Positions 1 through 12,199 of a DNA stretch of 64,000 bases are shown here, piece by piece. Source of the DNA: Clusia tigrina (taxonomy: Eukaryota > Arthropoda > Insecta > Diptera > Clusiidae). The position numbers and the translations under genes were made by a program. Location: positions 496,001 to 560,000 of the forward strand of contig CAKKTE020000278.1 of NCBI GenBank assembly GCA_920105625.2, written 5' to 3'. The first letter of the stretch is position 1; each line of letters opens with the position of its first letter. The notes below the pieces were generated by a model. The model was not told where the DNA came from and did no database searches. It saw only the letters and a program-made list of their open reading frames with translations.

Positions 1-1225
1 ATTTCGTATGTAGCGATTCGTCTTGACGTGAAGAAAAATAAGAAGAGCGTCTGCCAAAACAGACATTTAACGCCTGTCCGAATTTTCTTTTATAAATTAA
101 TAAAGTGAAAAGATGTGAAAATAAAGAGAAAAGGTATTAAAAATTTAAAAAATTAATTGTTGAGTTTTTTACATGTATTGTCGTTCATTTTTTAAAATAA
201 AATAAAAGAAAAAAATTGAAAACACATCCGCCACGCTCGACTGCTCATCGTGTATCGCAGTCAATCACAACAAAATAGTAAAAATCGTTTACGAACGTCG
301 ACAGCAAATTCTGCAATCTGCAGACATTTTTCTCGTCTTCGTAAAAGTACGTTTTGTAAATAAGAGACTAATAGCTCACATTGATTTACATACAGTTTGA
401 AAGCAGCTGTTCGCTAGAGATTGCTTGTTTTGTTTCGTCAAGTCTTAACGGGCATTTATCTTAAATGAAACATGATCGGAATTCAAAACGTTCTAACCAG
501 AGCCGAAATAATGAGACTGCTGGTAAATAAGTTGTCGATCTTAAAATTACATGGCGCTTAATATCTCTTAACTTGACATTGTCCTGTTACAATACTAATA
601 AGAGCTTCGAAATAGTTTATAAAATCTGTAAACACAGCTTCGACTGTCACTTTGTAAATAATAGCCTGGAATAATATCGTAGCTTTTATGGTATCTAAAT
701 TTTCAAGTTATTCAAATTCCTAGGAATATCTAAGTGTTTTCACGAAACATCAGACTGTATAAAGGCCAAGAAAACACTTTCCGATTACAAATGCTGCTTT
801 ATTTATTTGGAAATTGCATAACACGCGTTAGACGTGTCGTCTTCTTATTCGTAAATCAAATGTTGTGAAATTTTATGAAGCTGTGGATGCCAAGTTATGT
901 TATTTGTTTCATACATGTATTCAACTTTCGAAATCGTGGAATGTAGTTTGGCCCTAAGAAGCGCTCGTCCGTGAATTAAATATGGACATCATACTTCTAC
1001 TGCCAAGTTCACAAATTAATTGTTTGGCCCCTATATAAGCTTCATCGATAAAATTCAGTATCAATATCACATTCAACTAATTGAGGAATGCTGTTTATTA
1101 ATGGAAATATCCAAATTTCATTGTCTGTAAGGACTACAGTTGGATTTATTATATTTTAATGTTTAATGCCTTTTTGACCAAAGTCACATCTCTTCAAAAT
1201 TTGTGTTAAACGTTCTATATAAAAC
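1..1225. other. No gene recognised
   Basis: AT-rich sequence with stop codons in all frames and no domain I recognise. It may be intron of the Gat gene, whose terminal exons lie downstream, or the lost 5' half of the BEL/Pao relic that starts near 1226. Confidence 0.4.
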
Positions 1226-2774
1226 TTGCGAATATTACATTTGAGCTGCGTTTCGACCACAGCTATGGGACAGAGGTTACTGTTTCGCGTTTTAACTGTG
1301 ACTCTTCAATATCTACGAAAAATCATTGACATATTTGCCATGCTAGATGAAGGATCATCTATTACAATGATGGACGGAAACCTTATGGAAGAGCTGGGTC
1401 TTCAAGGCCACCAGCGTGAAGTGAGTCTTCAATGGAATGGAGGAAGAACTGTACAGGAGCCTACTACCATTGTTAATCTTCCGCTGAAATTGCTAATTGG
1501 GTTGGACCATTGGCATCTGGGATTCCCTCAAAAACAATGCAACTGAAATATCAGGGTCCGTACGCAGCAAAGACGGAATTAGGATGGGTAGTTTTTGGAC
1601 AGTTCAGAGGGAACGTTGCATCAGTGGAGATGTGTCTGCATGTGAATATGGCGAACGATCAAAATTTGCACAATCTAATTAAAAATGAGTTTCATGTTGA
1701 AAATTTTGGGGTAAGGGCAGCGCCAGGAAGGAAAAGCGACACAGATTTGTGTGCTAAACACGTGCTGAAAGCAACGACAGCCCGTGTGAATGAAAGGTTC
1801 CAAACAAGTCTCTTTTGGAAGAGCGATAGCATCGCACTGCCGTACAGCCATCAAATGGCCGAGAGAAAACTTATGGGAAATGAGCGGAAGATGAGGAAAA
1901 TAGCGTTTTTGCTACAGCCTATAAAACTGCTATACAGAGTTATACCAAGAAAACCTACGCCCGAAAATTGATGCCTGCAGAGCTCGACGTAGTTGATCGA
2001 AGAGTGTGGTATCTACCAGATTTCGCAGTTATGAATCCAACCAAGCCAGGAAAGTATGTCTCGTATTTGATGCCGCGGCATCGCATCGGTCAAAGGTGTT
2101 TCACTCAATTCATGCTTACTCAAGGGGCTTCAAGAATATCAGCCTATGCCATCCGTCCTATTGAACTTTCGTATTGGAAGCCGTGTCAAGGGGAAGAGAG
2201 ACGCCACGATTCGAGCTGAGCTCGAAGGGAGTCGAATGGATTTTCAAAACAGCAATCCCTCAGAGGGTGTTGTATAGGAGTGTGTGGTTCAATATGTTCA
2301 GCGAGTGGAATGACATACGTTAAAGAAAATATCTCCTCGCGAATTTACGCTACAGAGTGTCATCATCGAGGCTGAGAATCTCGTGAATTCATTGCGCATT
2401 TGCTAATCACTGTTGATCAGGATGAGCCTCTTACCCCAAACCCCATGCTAAGGACGGCGAATATGGCACAAACACCGACAACAGGTGGCGAGGACATGCG
2501 CTATACGGAAGCAGTGGCGAATCGCACATTATCTGCGGGACGAATTTTGGAGACTTTGGATACTGGAATACCTACCCACTTTGACGCGTCGAACTAAGTG
2601 GTGCACCAGAATGAAGGGAGTAGCGGAGTGTGATGTGATGATATGTTGAAGCGCTTAATCGGGGAGCTGATGGCGAAATTAGACGACCAGATGCCGGGAC
2701 AAGCACAGGGATGCTTCGCCGTCCAACATCAAAGCTGGCCGTTTTGAATATTGAATCGAGCGAATCTGAGTGAT
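1226..2774 (+). pseudogene. BEL/Pao LTR retrotransposon pol relic, internally deleted
   Basis: Three frames in succession carry pieces of BEL/Pao pol. About 1226-1546 holds a retropepsin-like segment in which the usual catalytic Asp lies in an LDEGSS motif typical of this superfamily. About 1510-1971 matches the protease-RT linker. About 1968-2219 begins RT with the WYLPDF and NPTKPGK motifs. Near 2340-2470 the reading jumps to the integrase C-terminal part (an EAENLVNS-like stretch followed by LTPNP), and about 2680-2774 gives the final integrase strand, ending in TGA. The RT core, RNase H and integrase core are therefore missing, through an internal deletion around 2220-2340. Several frameshifts and stops show an old, inactive copy. 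No gag or 5' LTR was found upstream. The superfamily call is firm; the lineage is not assigned. Confidence 0.72.
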
Positions 2775-2779
2775 TCATG

Positions 2780-3051
2780 TGTGTTAGGATGTAAGAAAAC
2801 GTCCCAATATCGTAACTCTTTGTTTTTGCATTTGTAAGCTTTCCGCGTTTCTCTCTCTCTCTCTCTCCATCTCTGTTTCGAACACCGAAAAACTATCACA
2901 TAATTGTTAGAGCTCGTGTGGAGAGGCGCAAACCGCGGTTAGAATTTTCATTGTATGATTTACTATTATTATTGTAATTATTTTTATATGTGACTAGAAA
3001 TATATGTACATGTTTTATGTGATGCATTTTATTTCAAAATGCGACACTACA
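2780..3051 (+). repeat. Candidate 3' LTR of the BEL/Pao relic
   Basis: It begins TGTGTTAGG six bases after the integrase stop codon, where a BEL 3' LTR is expected, and could end in CACTACA near 3051. It includes a (CT)n run at 2849-2867. No partner 5' LTR is present in the window, so both boundaries are guesses. Confidence 0.35.
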
Positions 3052-4094
3052 ATAAACATGGTGGTTCTCAAAATATACCTCCTATTTTTATTTTGTGGTT
3101 TCTACTAGCGCTCTGGACCTTCGTAGAAAGTTCTTCGGATGAATATTACATAGGGCCCAGGAACTTAATATTGTTTACTTGTGGGCGTGGCAGATTTAAT
3201 AATCTACCCGCATTTTGCATGCATACTAGTACACACGTAATGTCTACTGCTACCAATTTGTGTTCATATATCTTCATTAGAAGCATATACTCGTATGATT
3301 TTAATAGGGGTCCCCAATGTTTATTTTATTGGAGGGAGACGTTGGTTTTATCTGTTCTTCCTTTCGATAGGAAGAGTTGAAGAGATGTGTACTGAGTAGT
3401 TGCTCTATGAATCTTATCATATTGCAAACAAGATCAAGATTCGATAAGGTTGAGAAACCTTTCCAGGCTTTTTAAAAGAGTGGAGGATAGACTGATTGAC
3501 AGTTAATTTTTGTAGTTAATCTATTACAAATTCGTTTGTTGATTTGGTTACTTGTGAAAATATACTAAATTATGTTTCTCTTGAGTTTTGGCTTTATGTC
3601 ACTCTGCACCGTTAGATAAAAGTAGCGGACCTGGTCGTTGCGTGTTCTTGTATATATAGATATTTCATCAAACTGATTGTGCGATTTAACCAGTAGGTTA
3701 TTCCACAAAACTGAGGAACATATCAATTTCGAATTCATCCAGTAGCTACGCCAGTATTATTAAAAGTTCGATTTTGTTAAAATGAGTTAATTATCTATTT
3801 TATTATACTATATATGCCATGATGAAATCTTTCATTATTATTATTAATAATTTTATCGTTGTCATACTATCATATTATATATAACCATAGCGGCACTATA
3901 GAAGAGTTTGTTATCTCTGATAGAAAATCCTTTGTGTTAAAATGTATGCCCTGAATTGTACTATGTTAATATAAAAATATGTCTTATTTGACTGTGTATC
4001 GCTTCGTATGGTTCCGCTCTGTATGTAGACCTTGTAAGTTAAATAAATAATAAAACATATTTAAAAATTAATATATTATTTTATGGACACGCAG
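3052..4094. other. No gene recognised; probable intron before the Gat exon
   Basis: AT-rich, without a recognisable domain. An open frame at 3039-3380 resembles nothing I know. The segment ends at a plausible 3' splice site (AG at 4093-4094). Confidence 0.4.
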
Positions 4095-4427
4095 GGTGTC
4101 TTTTTCTTTAATATTCTGCAATGGACACCAATTAAATATTTAGATTACAATTATCCGTGGTGGGCCCACGCGTTCGGTTGGTTTACAGCATTATCTTCGA
4201 TGTTGTACATACCGGCTTATATGGTTTGGCTGTGGAAAAGAACTCCCGGAGACATTGGAACTGTGAGATTTTAAATTATGTATTTTATTTAATCCTCTCT
4301 TTAATTGCACCACTTTTTATTTTTATAGAAAATTCGTACGATTGTATGCATAGACGACAATATTCCACGCTTACGGGAAAAAATGCAACAGGAAGCTTCC
4401 AAACAAGCCGAGTTATCTGCGCTGTAG
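4095..4427 (+). CDS. Gat: GABA transporter, last two coding exons (SLC6 / sodium neurotransmitter symporter family)
   Basis: Two exons encode the C-terminus of a sodium- and chloride-dependent neurotransmitter transporter. Exon 4095-4262 encodes the last transmembrane region: a [17 protein letters not shown] segment, then [16 protein letters not shown], which is the SLC6 TM11-TM12 hallmark. The donor GTGAGA at 4263 and acceptor TTTTTATAG ending at 4328 bound a 66-bp phase-0 intron, a normal size for a fly. Exon 4329-4427 encodes a short basic and acidic cytosolic tail of 32 residues (starting KIRTIV, ending LSAL) and stops at TAG 4425-4427. The family wording matches the Drosophila GABA transporter, which clears synaptic GABA using the sodium gradient. 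Earlier exons must lie upstream of the window or were not seen. The ATG at 4083 is only chance sequence before the splice site. The SLC6 assignment is near certain; Gat rather than a sister SLC6 gene is very likely. Confidence 0.88.
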
Positions 4428-7400
4428 TTGCATCTTCCGGCTTAATAACCAAAAAATATACGAGGATACGCATCAACTACTAACAAACGTGTTAGTGCAG
4501 AATCAGCTTTTTAATATACTTACACTATTGTATTGGTAATTGCATATACCAATGCAACTCATGAAAGGATTTTAGTTTTTAATTATCTGTGCACTAGTGT
4601 AATTGTGCGTAGAGTAAGATGTTGCCATAGTTAGTATACGTTCCGGATTTGTGCATATATTGTAGGCTCTAGTGAAAATTCAAGCATTATCGATTGTTCC
4701 TAAAATTTCAAAACTATACTTCGATTTAACGAAATAATCTTATGCATAGTGCTTAGGGCGGCGGATGCCCAATGTGGCCGTAGCAACAACAACAACATAA
4801 ATATTTTATTTATATCGTATTTGATATAACTGGTATTATATGTAACTGGCGTTTGGTTGTTCTTTTGACGAATGTTCTAAAAGAACAATGTTTAGCTTAC
4901 TTGTTTTATTATTAATAATTAAACTTAAGTTTTATTTAAATTGTTGGTTAAGTTGAAAAAAGTATTCATTGAAACCACAACATTTTTTAAATTGTTGTGG
5001 GCTAATATGTTAAGCAATACACGTGTATAAATAATGCTGCTTAGTTGCTAAGAATGATAGCATTCATATTGATATAAACAAAAATCTGTCTATTGTCTAA
5101 TTTATTTAATAATTGTAATGTTGCATATTGAAATTAAATATTGTTAAACTTAAAACGGTTAGTATATATAGTAAAATAAATGTCTGTTTTAGTGCTTCTG
5201 CACATTTGACCGAAGTTCTTTTACTTTTCAGCTGAGTGAGTAAGGAATTCCCTTTTAGCGATATCATAGTAAATTCCATTGCGTCCTTCATCCTTCTGAG
5301 TCTATCTCATCGTTTAATTGGACTAGATTGAGACAAAGTTAACCAACATAGTCACAGCATTCCGCAGCATACTGATAGCATTGGCAGCTCCATTTATTTT
5401 GAGATTGGTGGTCACAAAATTTATTCTATAAATATATTATTATTATTAGTTACTCTTAAAAGGGCAGAAAACTATGAATTTCTATTCTATTCTGATACTA
5501 TAATATAGCAAATCATTTTTTGTACTATTTTTGAAGAATGGATTTGGACAGACTGAGCAAATTTGAAAATTCGTCCATTGTGTTTTAGGGGCTTCAGATT
5601 CCTATGATTCCAAATTGGACACAATTTGATTCCCATGCTGTACTGACCAATAATAAGCTGCATCGTGACCAGACACCATGCCAACGGTAAGTAATGCAAA
5701 TACACATACTTTCAGGATATCCTTATAAGGAAGGAGACGGAAAGAAGAGTTATTAATTTACAAATAAAATTCAACTTCCGTAATTTTATGACAATAGCAA
5801 AGAACTCAAAGTTTCGATGTTCTGGAATTTAGCTGGTTATTGATAAAGGTGGAGATTTGGAGCAGTGTAATTGCGGTTTCTAAGGTAGTAAGATAATATA
5901 TGTAGATAATAACAGCTTCGATATTGCTTATTGAAATTCAATAATACTTTTATTTGCTGACGGCCCTCGTATTCTGCAATATATTTTTGTAGATGATACT
6001 TCAGGAACTTATTCTGCTGTGGCTTACTTTTCGCACCAAAAAAGAAAATAATAAAGTTTTATCCTTTCTGGGAACGAATACAAGTTTTTTTTCAAATGAA
6101 ATTTCAACAATTGGCGCTACATACAAAGGTCTTCGCGGTTCACATATATTGGTACGATTGATGAACTGTTCTACTATGGATCCGCTACCATATACCCCAA
6201 TGCAAGAAGTTATTTATATTACAGATAATATCCATTGACTCTAACATTGCAATATTGTTACATATGTGCTGACCAAGTTGACTGGATAGTGCTGAAATTG
6301 AAAGAAAGAAAAAGTCAATTTATTTTTCTGCTGAAATATACAACCTGGGATCACTATATAACCGCTATATGTCTCTCTGTCTCTCTATCTCTCTATCTCT
6401 CTCTCTCTCTCTCTTAGAGGAACACCGAGTTACTACTATAGTGTCATTCTAAGAGCTTTTTCTCCAAGTTTGAGAGTTTAATTACTTGCTAATATCCTTC
6501 ACATCATCCGATACCGGGTCTGGCTCCGAAGAGCAAAAGCAGGTTTTCCTCTTAGGCTCTACCTTATTTAATATTATCTTTAGAAATAGTATAATAGATA
6601 TATAGTAAACTATCGTTGTGTTCAAAATTCCTATCTTAGCTGTAGAGTTTCTCATAAAAGTCAAACCACAAATAAAACGTATTGCAATAAGTTGGATTAT
6701 ATGGGCTCTGGTCGTCTCTCGAGAACTGTGTCACTCCTCCCTTTTAAGATACGTGAAGAACAGGATTATATTTGATATTATTTGCAAGTTTGTAGTAATT
6801 GAGATGCTACCTATGCGTATGACATTGTTATAAAAAGAATATCCAGATTCAAGCAGATACTTGATGGAATGGTTCACCAAAAATGATTGAAATTATTGAA
6901 AATGAATGATTAAAAATAATAATAATGATATACTCGTATATAGGTACCCGATATAGTGGCATCCCATGTATCTGCCTGTTTTGCCTACCATTCGGATTGG
7001 CCCAACATTCTGAGTAGCTAATAATTCCGTTAGACTACTTATTCAATCAAATTATTTAAGTACAAAATGGCTCTATCAAATTTTATTACATTTCTTAAGT
7101 TAGATTGTATATAATCTTACCGAAACTATCTTCAAATATTCTACAAAAATACCTTTAGTTATGCTTTCTTTAACTATGCGCCCTTTGTGGAGGCGGGGTA
7201 GGCTGATATTATGATGCCACAATCTCAGTTTCCTAAAAGTTAAGTTAGCGTTGAGTAGCTAACCAAGTCCCAATGCCTCAAATGCCTTTTGATGGGTTAA
7301 TAAAATTTATATCACTGATACCTTATATGTTATCCAAGTCACTAAACCTGTTCCTAGCTAGTATTAAACACTTCCAAACAAAATTAGTAATGGTGTCTTT

Positions 7401-8690
7401 ACCTCTTAAGTATATATTTGCAGTTACGACAGAATGAGTTATGGGGAAAGCGATGTGTACATGAATTGGACTGTGGAGAGTATGAACTACAGTTAATCTT
7501 TTAGCATTTATCGGATTTGTTCCTATAATAAGATAAGTGGCCAAACCGATATAAAAGTGGCGCAGCCGTTGTGCCGTCTCTTCCTTTTTTTAGAAGAGAA
7601 AAGGTTGTGTGAGCTAATACGCTATTTATTTTAGACCAAAAAAAAAACTAAATACCAGTGACACATTAGAAACAGGACCAGCTCATCCGTGGTGAACTCT
7701 TTATCCTCTGTTCATTACCCTCTATATTATAGTGGAATAATACCGAGGGACACTACGTAAATTCTGCTCTAGGTACAAGCACTTCCGATGCTTTGCTTGC
7801 CTCTAGGAGAGCTGTAAGATACTAACCCTCAGCAGTAGAGCTACCTCTGTACCCTTACATCCTTCTCTTACCGCTAGGAATTCAAACAAGGTGCATCAGG
7901 TAAGCGCAGTAGATATCTCTATAGTTCAAGTTAACACACTAGCCTTACCTATATTCAACAAGCTTAATATTTTCATCTGCAGCAATTTGAGGACAATGCG
8001 TCGGTCTTCAGTCACGATGATAGAGAGAAACTTGAGCCTTATTTTTAAGGAAGAGAATTTGTATTGGGCACTTGGAATTGGGTGACCGAAGAATTCGGTA
8101 TTAAACCTGTTAAATCGCAACTTGGACTTGGATTTTATTATTAGAATATAACAAAAACAAACAGCCACTGGTCCTCACAACAGGCTCTGTAAAAAATTAT
8201 ATTTTTGCCTTTAATATCAACAAATATTTCAATTGAATTAACTAATCGTTAATTTCTCTAGCCATTTTCACAGTGTATTCATTTCCATTAGTTCACGTAG
8301 GAATAAGTCAAGTTAATTTCTCATTTTTAGTACAACAAATAACAAACTTTATGAGTTTGAGTTCTTCGCAGAGTCATGCCTTTTCTTTCCCGCGTTTCGT
8401 CCATTTTTGTTGTATGTCGTTTAGTAGTACAGTTTTTGTAAAAATATCATAACTTATGAAACCAATATGGTTAGTACAATAATATCTGCTAATTCGTAAG
8501 ATGAGAAAATTCTGGTAGTATACAACACTTTATTGTTGAGTTTGTGAAAGTCCAAAATTACTTCAGTAACCAGCCTTACAGTACTTACGTAAATATTGAG
8601 TATCTTGCAGATTTTTTAATGATTCTATAGCAGAATTCATCTATACTAAACTCAATCTGTATTTTGATAAGACTTCGATTGCTGGTTGGT
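4428..8690. other. Gat 3' UTR and intergenic DNA; no gene recognised
   Basis: AT-rich. A CAACAACAAC tract follows a GGCGGCGGATGCCC block near 4758-4795, resembling tails of dispersed fly repeats. The first AATAAA after the Gat stop that I noticed is near 5176. Open frames of 60-80 codons at 5487-5705, 5993-6238, 7323-7544 and 7891-8168 have no recognisable motifs. Confidence 0.4.
6371..6415. repeat. (CT)n microsatellite
   Basis: About 45 bp of imperfect CT dinucleotide repeat, with G and A interruptions in the left half and pure CT at the right. Confidence 0.9.
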
Positions 8691-8799
8691 TGGTTCAGGT
8701 GGCTGATCCACGGCATCCGTGCATGAATCACAATTAGCGCTTTAGCTCCTTTTTATAAAAACTACCCCTCCTAAACGTTGGAAAAAGATAGGTTGTTGT

Positions 8800-9510
8800 C
8801 TAGATCCAGGATGTGGAATTTAGGTAATTTAGAAGATCCTTCGGTTTTACAGCCGAGAGGTTGGATAGTCCTACTAGAAAATAGTTTCCCAGGGCTATAT
8901 TTCTTGCGGCCGCCAGAGCTGTGCATTTGCGAAGAAAGTGAGTTATTATTTCCCTCTCGTTCGAGTCTTTACAATTTCTACAATAGGTATTGAACGATAT
9001 ATGCATTTTCTTCGCATGCGTACCTACTAGCCAGTGACCTGTAAAAACCGCCATTAGTCGGCTGGTGTCTCTACGGTCCCTGTTTGTAATATCTCTTGAC
9101 CTAGCTATATTGTAAACTGGCCAGGTCGCCCTGGATGCATTGCACGTTGTAAGTGCCCTCCATATTCTACCCGCCAAGAAGAGACAGTGCAGGTAGATGC
9201 CCCTCTTGTTCGTACCCAGAAAAACAGATAATAGTTCCGCATAGGATAGGTCGAGAGAGGCCCCCTGCACGCTAATTCATCAGCATTCTCTTTCTAATCG
9301 ATATTCCTATGGCCTGGAACCCGGAATATTGTGATGTCAGCATGACTACTTAGCGCTCTAAGTTCATCCCTATACTGTCTGACCAACCTGGAGTTGATGG
9401 TGTTTGATTGTAGAGCTTTTATAGCAGCCTGGCTGTCCACAAAAATGGCAATCTTACTTCTATGTCCTTCTCTAATGTATTCGATTGCTACTTCAATAAC
9501 ATTTTATTGA
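8800..9510 (-). pseudogene. LINE retrotransposon 3' end: RNase H domain plus C-terminal zinc knuckle
   Basis: Read on the minus strand, 9510-9290 encodes an RNase H segment with VDSQAAIKAL followed by VPGHRNI, the usual helix and loop of LINE RNase H. After a break near 9275, the frame 9270-8800 gives TGHWLVGTHAKKM and then a C-x2-C ... H-x4-C knuckle (CRNCKDSNEREIITHFLRKC), the end of pol in RNase H-bearing LINEs such as the LOA, I and Outcast groups. The stop falls at about 8800. Downstream in the element sense, 8690-8800 looks like 3' UTR. One break and the missing RT make this a dead, 5'-truncated copy. The family beyond 'LINE with RNase H' is not resolved. Confidence 0.75.
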
Positions 9511-9984
9511 GTATAGCAGATTTACGGATATTTTCAATATCTAGTTTCATACATTTCTTGTATAATCTAAGGTAGACTATAAAATGTTTGCATTTGCAGA
9601 TATTGAATAAGTGAATAAGTGAAGGATACGAACCCTTGAACCCATGCCTTTCTTAACTCCTATAATCCAAAGAATGTTTTCATAATATATTTTAGTGTTG
9701 AATTGGTGGTGTTCCTGAACGTAGTTTGCTATTCATTCGTTATGAATTTCTGGTGAGTATGTTTAAAGCATCTAATTATGATTTATATATTAAAGTTAGC
9801 GTAAGTAAATGAAAAAGTGACTCACCTCGTTCACCGAGTGTATATTTATGATATCCCATAAAGTATGGCTTGAATTGGCATATCAAACCAATAATAATTC
9901 AATGTTGCCTGGAAAATTTGCAGTGACTTCCTCATTGAGAAAGAGATGTCAAATTCGTTGTGGGCACTTTAGAGTTTTACAAAG
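9511..9984. other. No gene recognised
   Basis: AT-rich spacer between the LINE end and the MITE insertion; nothing recognisable. Confidence 0.4.
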
Positions 9985-9989
9985 TAATA

Positions 9990-10413
9990 GCTGTGTTTCT
10001 TGCAACGCGAGGGTGAATAAAACGCTACCTGTCGCTTAACAGTTTAGTATTTGGTAGCACTGGTTTTGGCATTTAAAATGCTTTAACATACACATTTGTA
10101 AACAAATTTTAAAGAGGAAAAATAGAAAATAGCAAATTCTGAGCAAGCGTTGGTAATTTACCTGTGTACATATTAATTAATACACGATAATATACTATAT
10201 ATTTTATATAATTACAGCTTTTTATATAATTACAGCGGTTAATTCTTTGTTTACTCTTTTCCTATTTCACAATAGACAACAAAAACGTCTTGGCAGCACT
10301 TCTGTTTGATGCCCTAAAACATAAGCGGATACAAGCACTTTGTCTTAACTAAGCGGTCCATATGTCTGAATAAGCGGGCGTTTTATTCACACTCGCGTTG
10401 AAAGAAACACAGC
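9990..10413 (-). mobile_element. MITE copy A (424 bp), target duplication TAATA
   Basis: It starts GCTGTGTTTCTTGCAACG and ends CGTTGAAAGAAACACAGC, with terminal inverted repeats of about 40 bp that continue through GTGAATAAAACG. It is flanked on both sides by TAATA (9985-9989 and 10414-10418). It is collinear, in the opposite orientation, with the elements at 39,001 and 44,958: all three share inner blocks such as GGTAGCACTGGT and TTGGCAGCACTTCTGTTTGA (or their complements). There is no coding capacity, so an autonomous partner would be needed for movement. A 5-bp duplication does not by itself fix the superfamily. Confidence 0.85.
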
Positions 10414-10418
10414 TAATA

Positions 10419-12199
10419 TAGACGAATTTTAGCATTTAGTTGTGAAGCTGATGCTGTATCGACAATGAACCTCGCAATCATCAACAAACGACGATCTTTT
10501 TGAAATTGCTATCAATATTTTCGATTACCAGCAGGTATTTACCATTAATTGACAGCTGGAAATACATGCGATTTCTTTGAAGCCACATAGTTTCAACAAA
10601 TTGTGGATCTTAAGTACCTGCATCGACTTTGTACTCTCTAGCTGCATGTCAGTCCATCACATTCGACACCTTGGAACAGTGGGGACCTTGCGGGCTGAAA
10701 TATATATAAACTTCAAACCACATTATGCCTAAGCTACACTTAGCTAAGAACATTTAAACTTTTTTTGGATAACTATTTTATTCAAATACAATATTGACTT
10801 TTAATGTGACATGAGAAAGAATTGGAAAAATGTAAAAAAAATTTTACAACATGGTCTATTTTTTGTAGTCTTCTACGATATATACAATATATCAATAATA
10901 TTGCCTATCCCTCTTCATGACATCTAGGATATATATAGTGCATAACTCACTTTTAAAACTGCTTTTGATGGGCCAGAAAGGGAGAAAGTCTATATGTCTG
11001 AGTTTGGTACACCCTGCAAAGCTTATTATCCTTTGTTGGATGGCGTTGATCGGCTCACACAGCTCCGTCAAGATTGGATCTAAGCTCTACGAAGTTTCAG
11101 ATCACGGGTTTTGTGACTATAAACAGTGCAGCGGAAAAAGTGGGTCCAGCGGTAAATTAAGCCGAGTTGTATGTTGTCAAAATAATAATTACATTTGGTA
11201 GGAAGAAATTCGAGACAGGGCGTACTTAGCAGAGGCACTTGGAGATATTTGATTAACGAGAGCTTAATGCGGTAACGGGCTGTCGTGGCCATCTAAGAAG
11301 AAATTTTCGTAAAATTGTTTTTCGCTAAGTGGTAATTATCTGTAATTTATTAAATAAAAATTTATGTTTTCAATGGATGCTTAATTACTTAGGGAAAACA
11401 TAACACATTTTGAGGAAGACTAATGTTGCTTGTTAGTAAAATACTCACCCCTCCTCTTGAATCATTTTCGCTCTAGCTTTATTTTGCTGACGTCAAAGGT
11501 GCGTAAAGAAAATCATTATCCTTTTATTGGTGAGTTGATCACCCCTTGATGAGTGAGTTAGATTTATTTCTGGTCTCATATAAAAACTAAAACAAGAATA
11601 TATTTACTCATATAAATGGTGAAATCAGCTGAAATGGTACGACCTTAGTGAAATGATTGAGGCAATATTTGGAATGAAGGGCCTTTAGGTTAGTATTTAG
11701 GAAATTGGGTTACTAATAAATATACGATAGGTTTTCTGAACTATGGATAGAGATAACAGTCGAAATATGGAGATATATATCAAAATGAGAATCAAAATCG
11801 TAAAGATTTGTATAATGAACAATTTGGGTATTATGTTTTTCAAGATTTTTGCACATTTTTAGAAAATTGCCAATTTTTATTTTTCATCGTTAGTTAAAGT
11901 AACTAATACCAATTAATTACTAAGAGTAAACATTCATAAGCGTTCATTGTCAGTTATGAACAGAGTTGTCATAAATCAAATAAGCCCCGGACGACATCAA
12001 GGGGACTCCCGAGGGTAGAGCTGAGTCAGTATATTTTTCTTTCTCTCCTCTTTTGGATACTCCTACGATAATCCACGTACTCGTTGGGAGGTCGTTCCAG
12101 ATGCAAATATATGAATATTCGGATTTAGTCTAACGGGAATTCAATCTGAACCATTTTGCGGTGGCACAGGACTTGTTGTGGCAGAGGATATGTGTCGGT
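10419..12199. other. No gene recognised
   Basis: AT-rich. The open frames at 10,917-11,201 (plus) and 11,080-11,292 (minus) overlap each other and show no family motif. About 12,000-12,199 could be the 5' part of the LINE relic that follows. Confidence 0.35.

Noticed and set aside
4083..4094. ATG at 4083 as start of a small membrane protein
   Set aside because: The SLC6 homology begins exactly after the AG at 4093-4094, so the ATG lies in the intron.
10917..11292. Overlapping frames of 94 and 70 codons
   Set aside because: Atypical composition, no motif, and mutual overlap on opposite strands.
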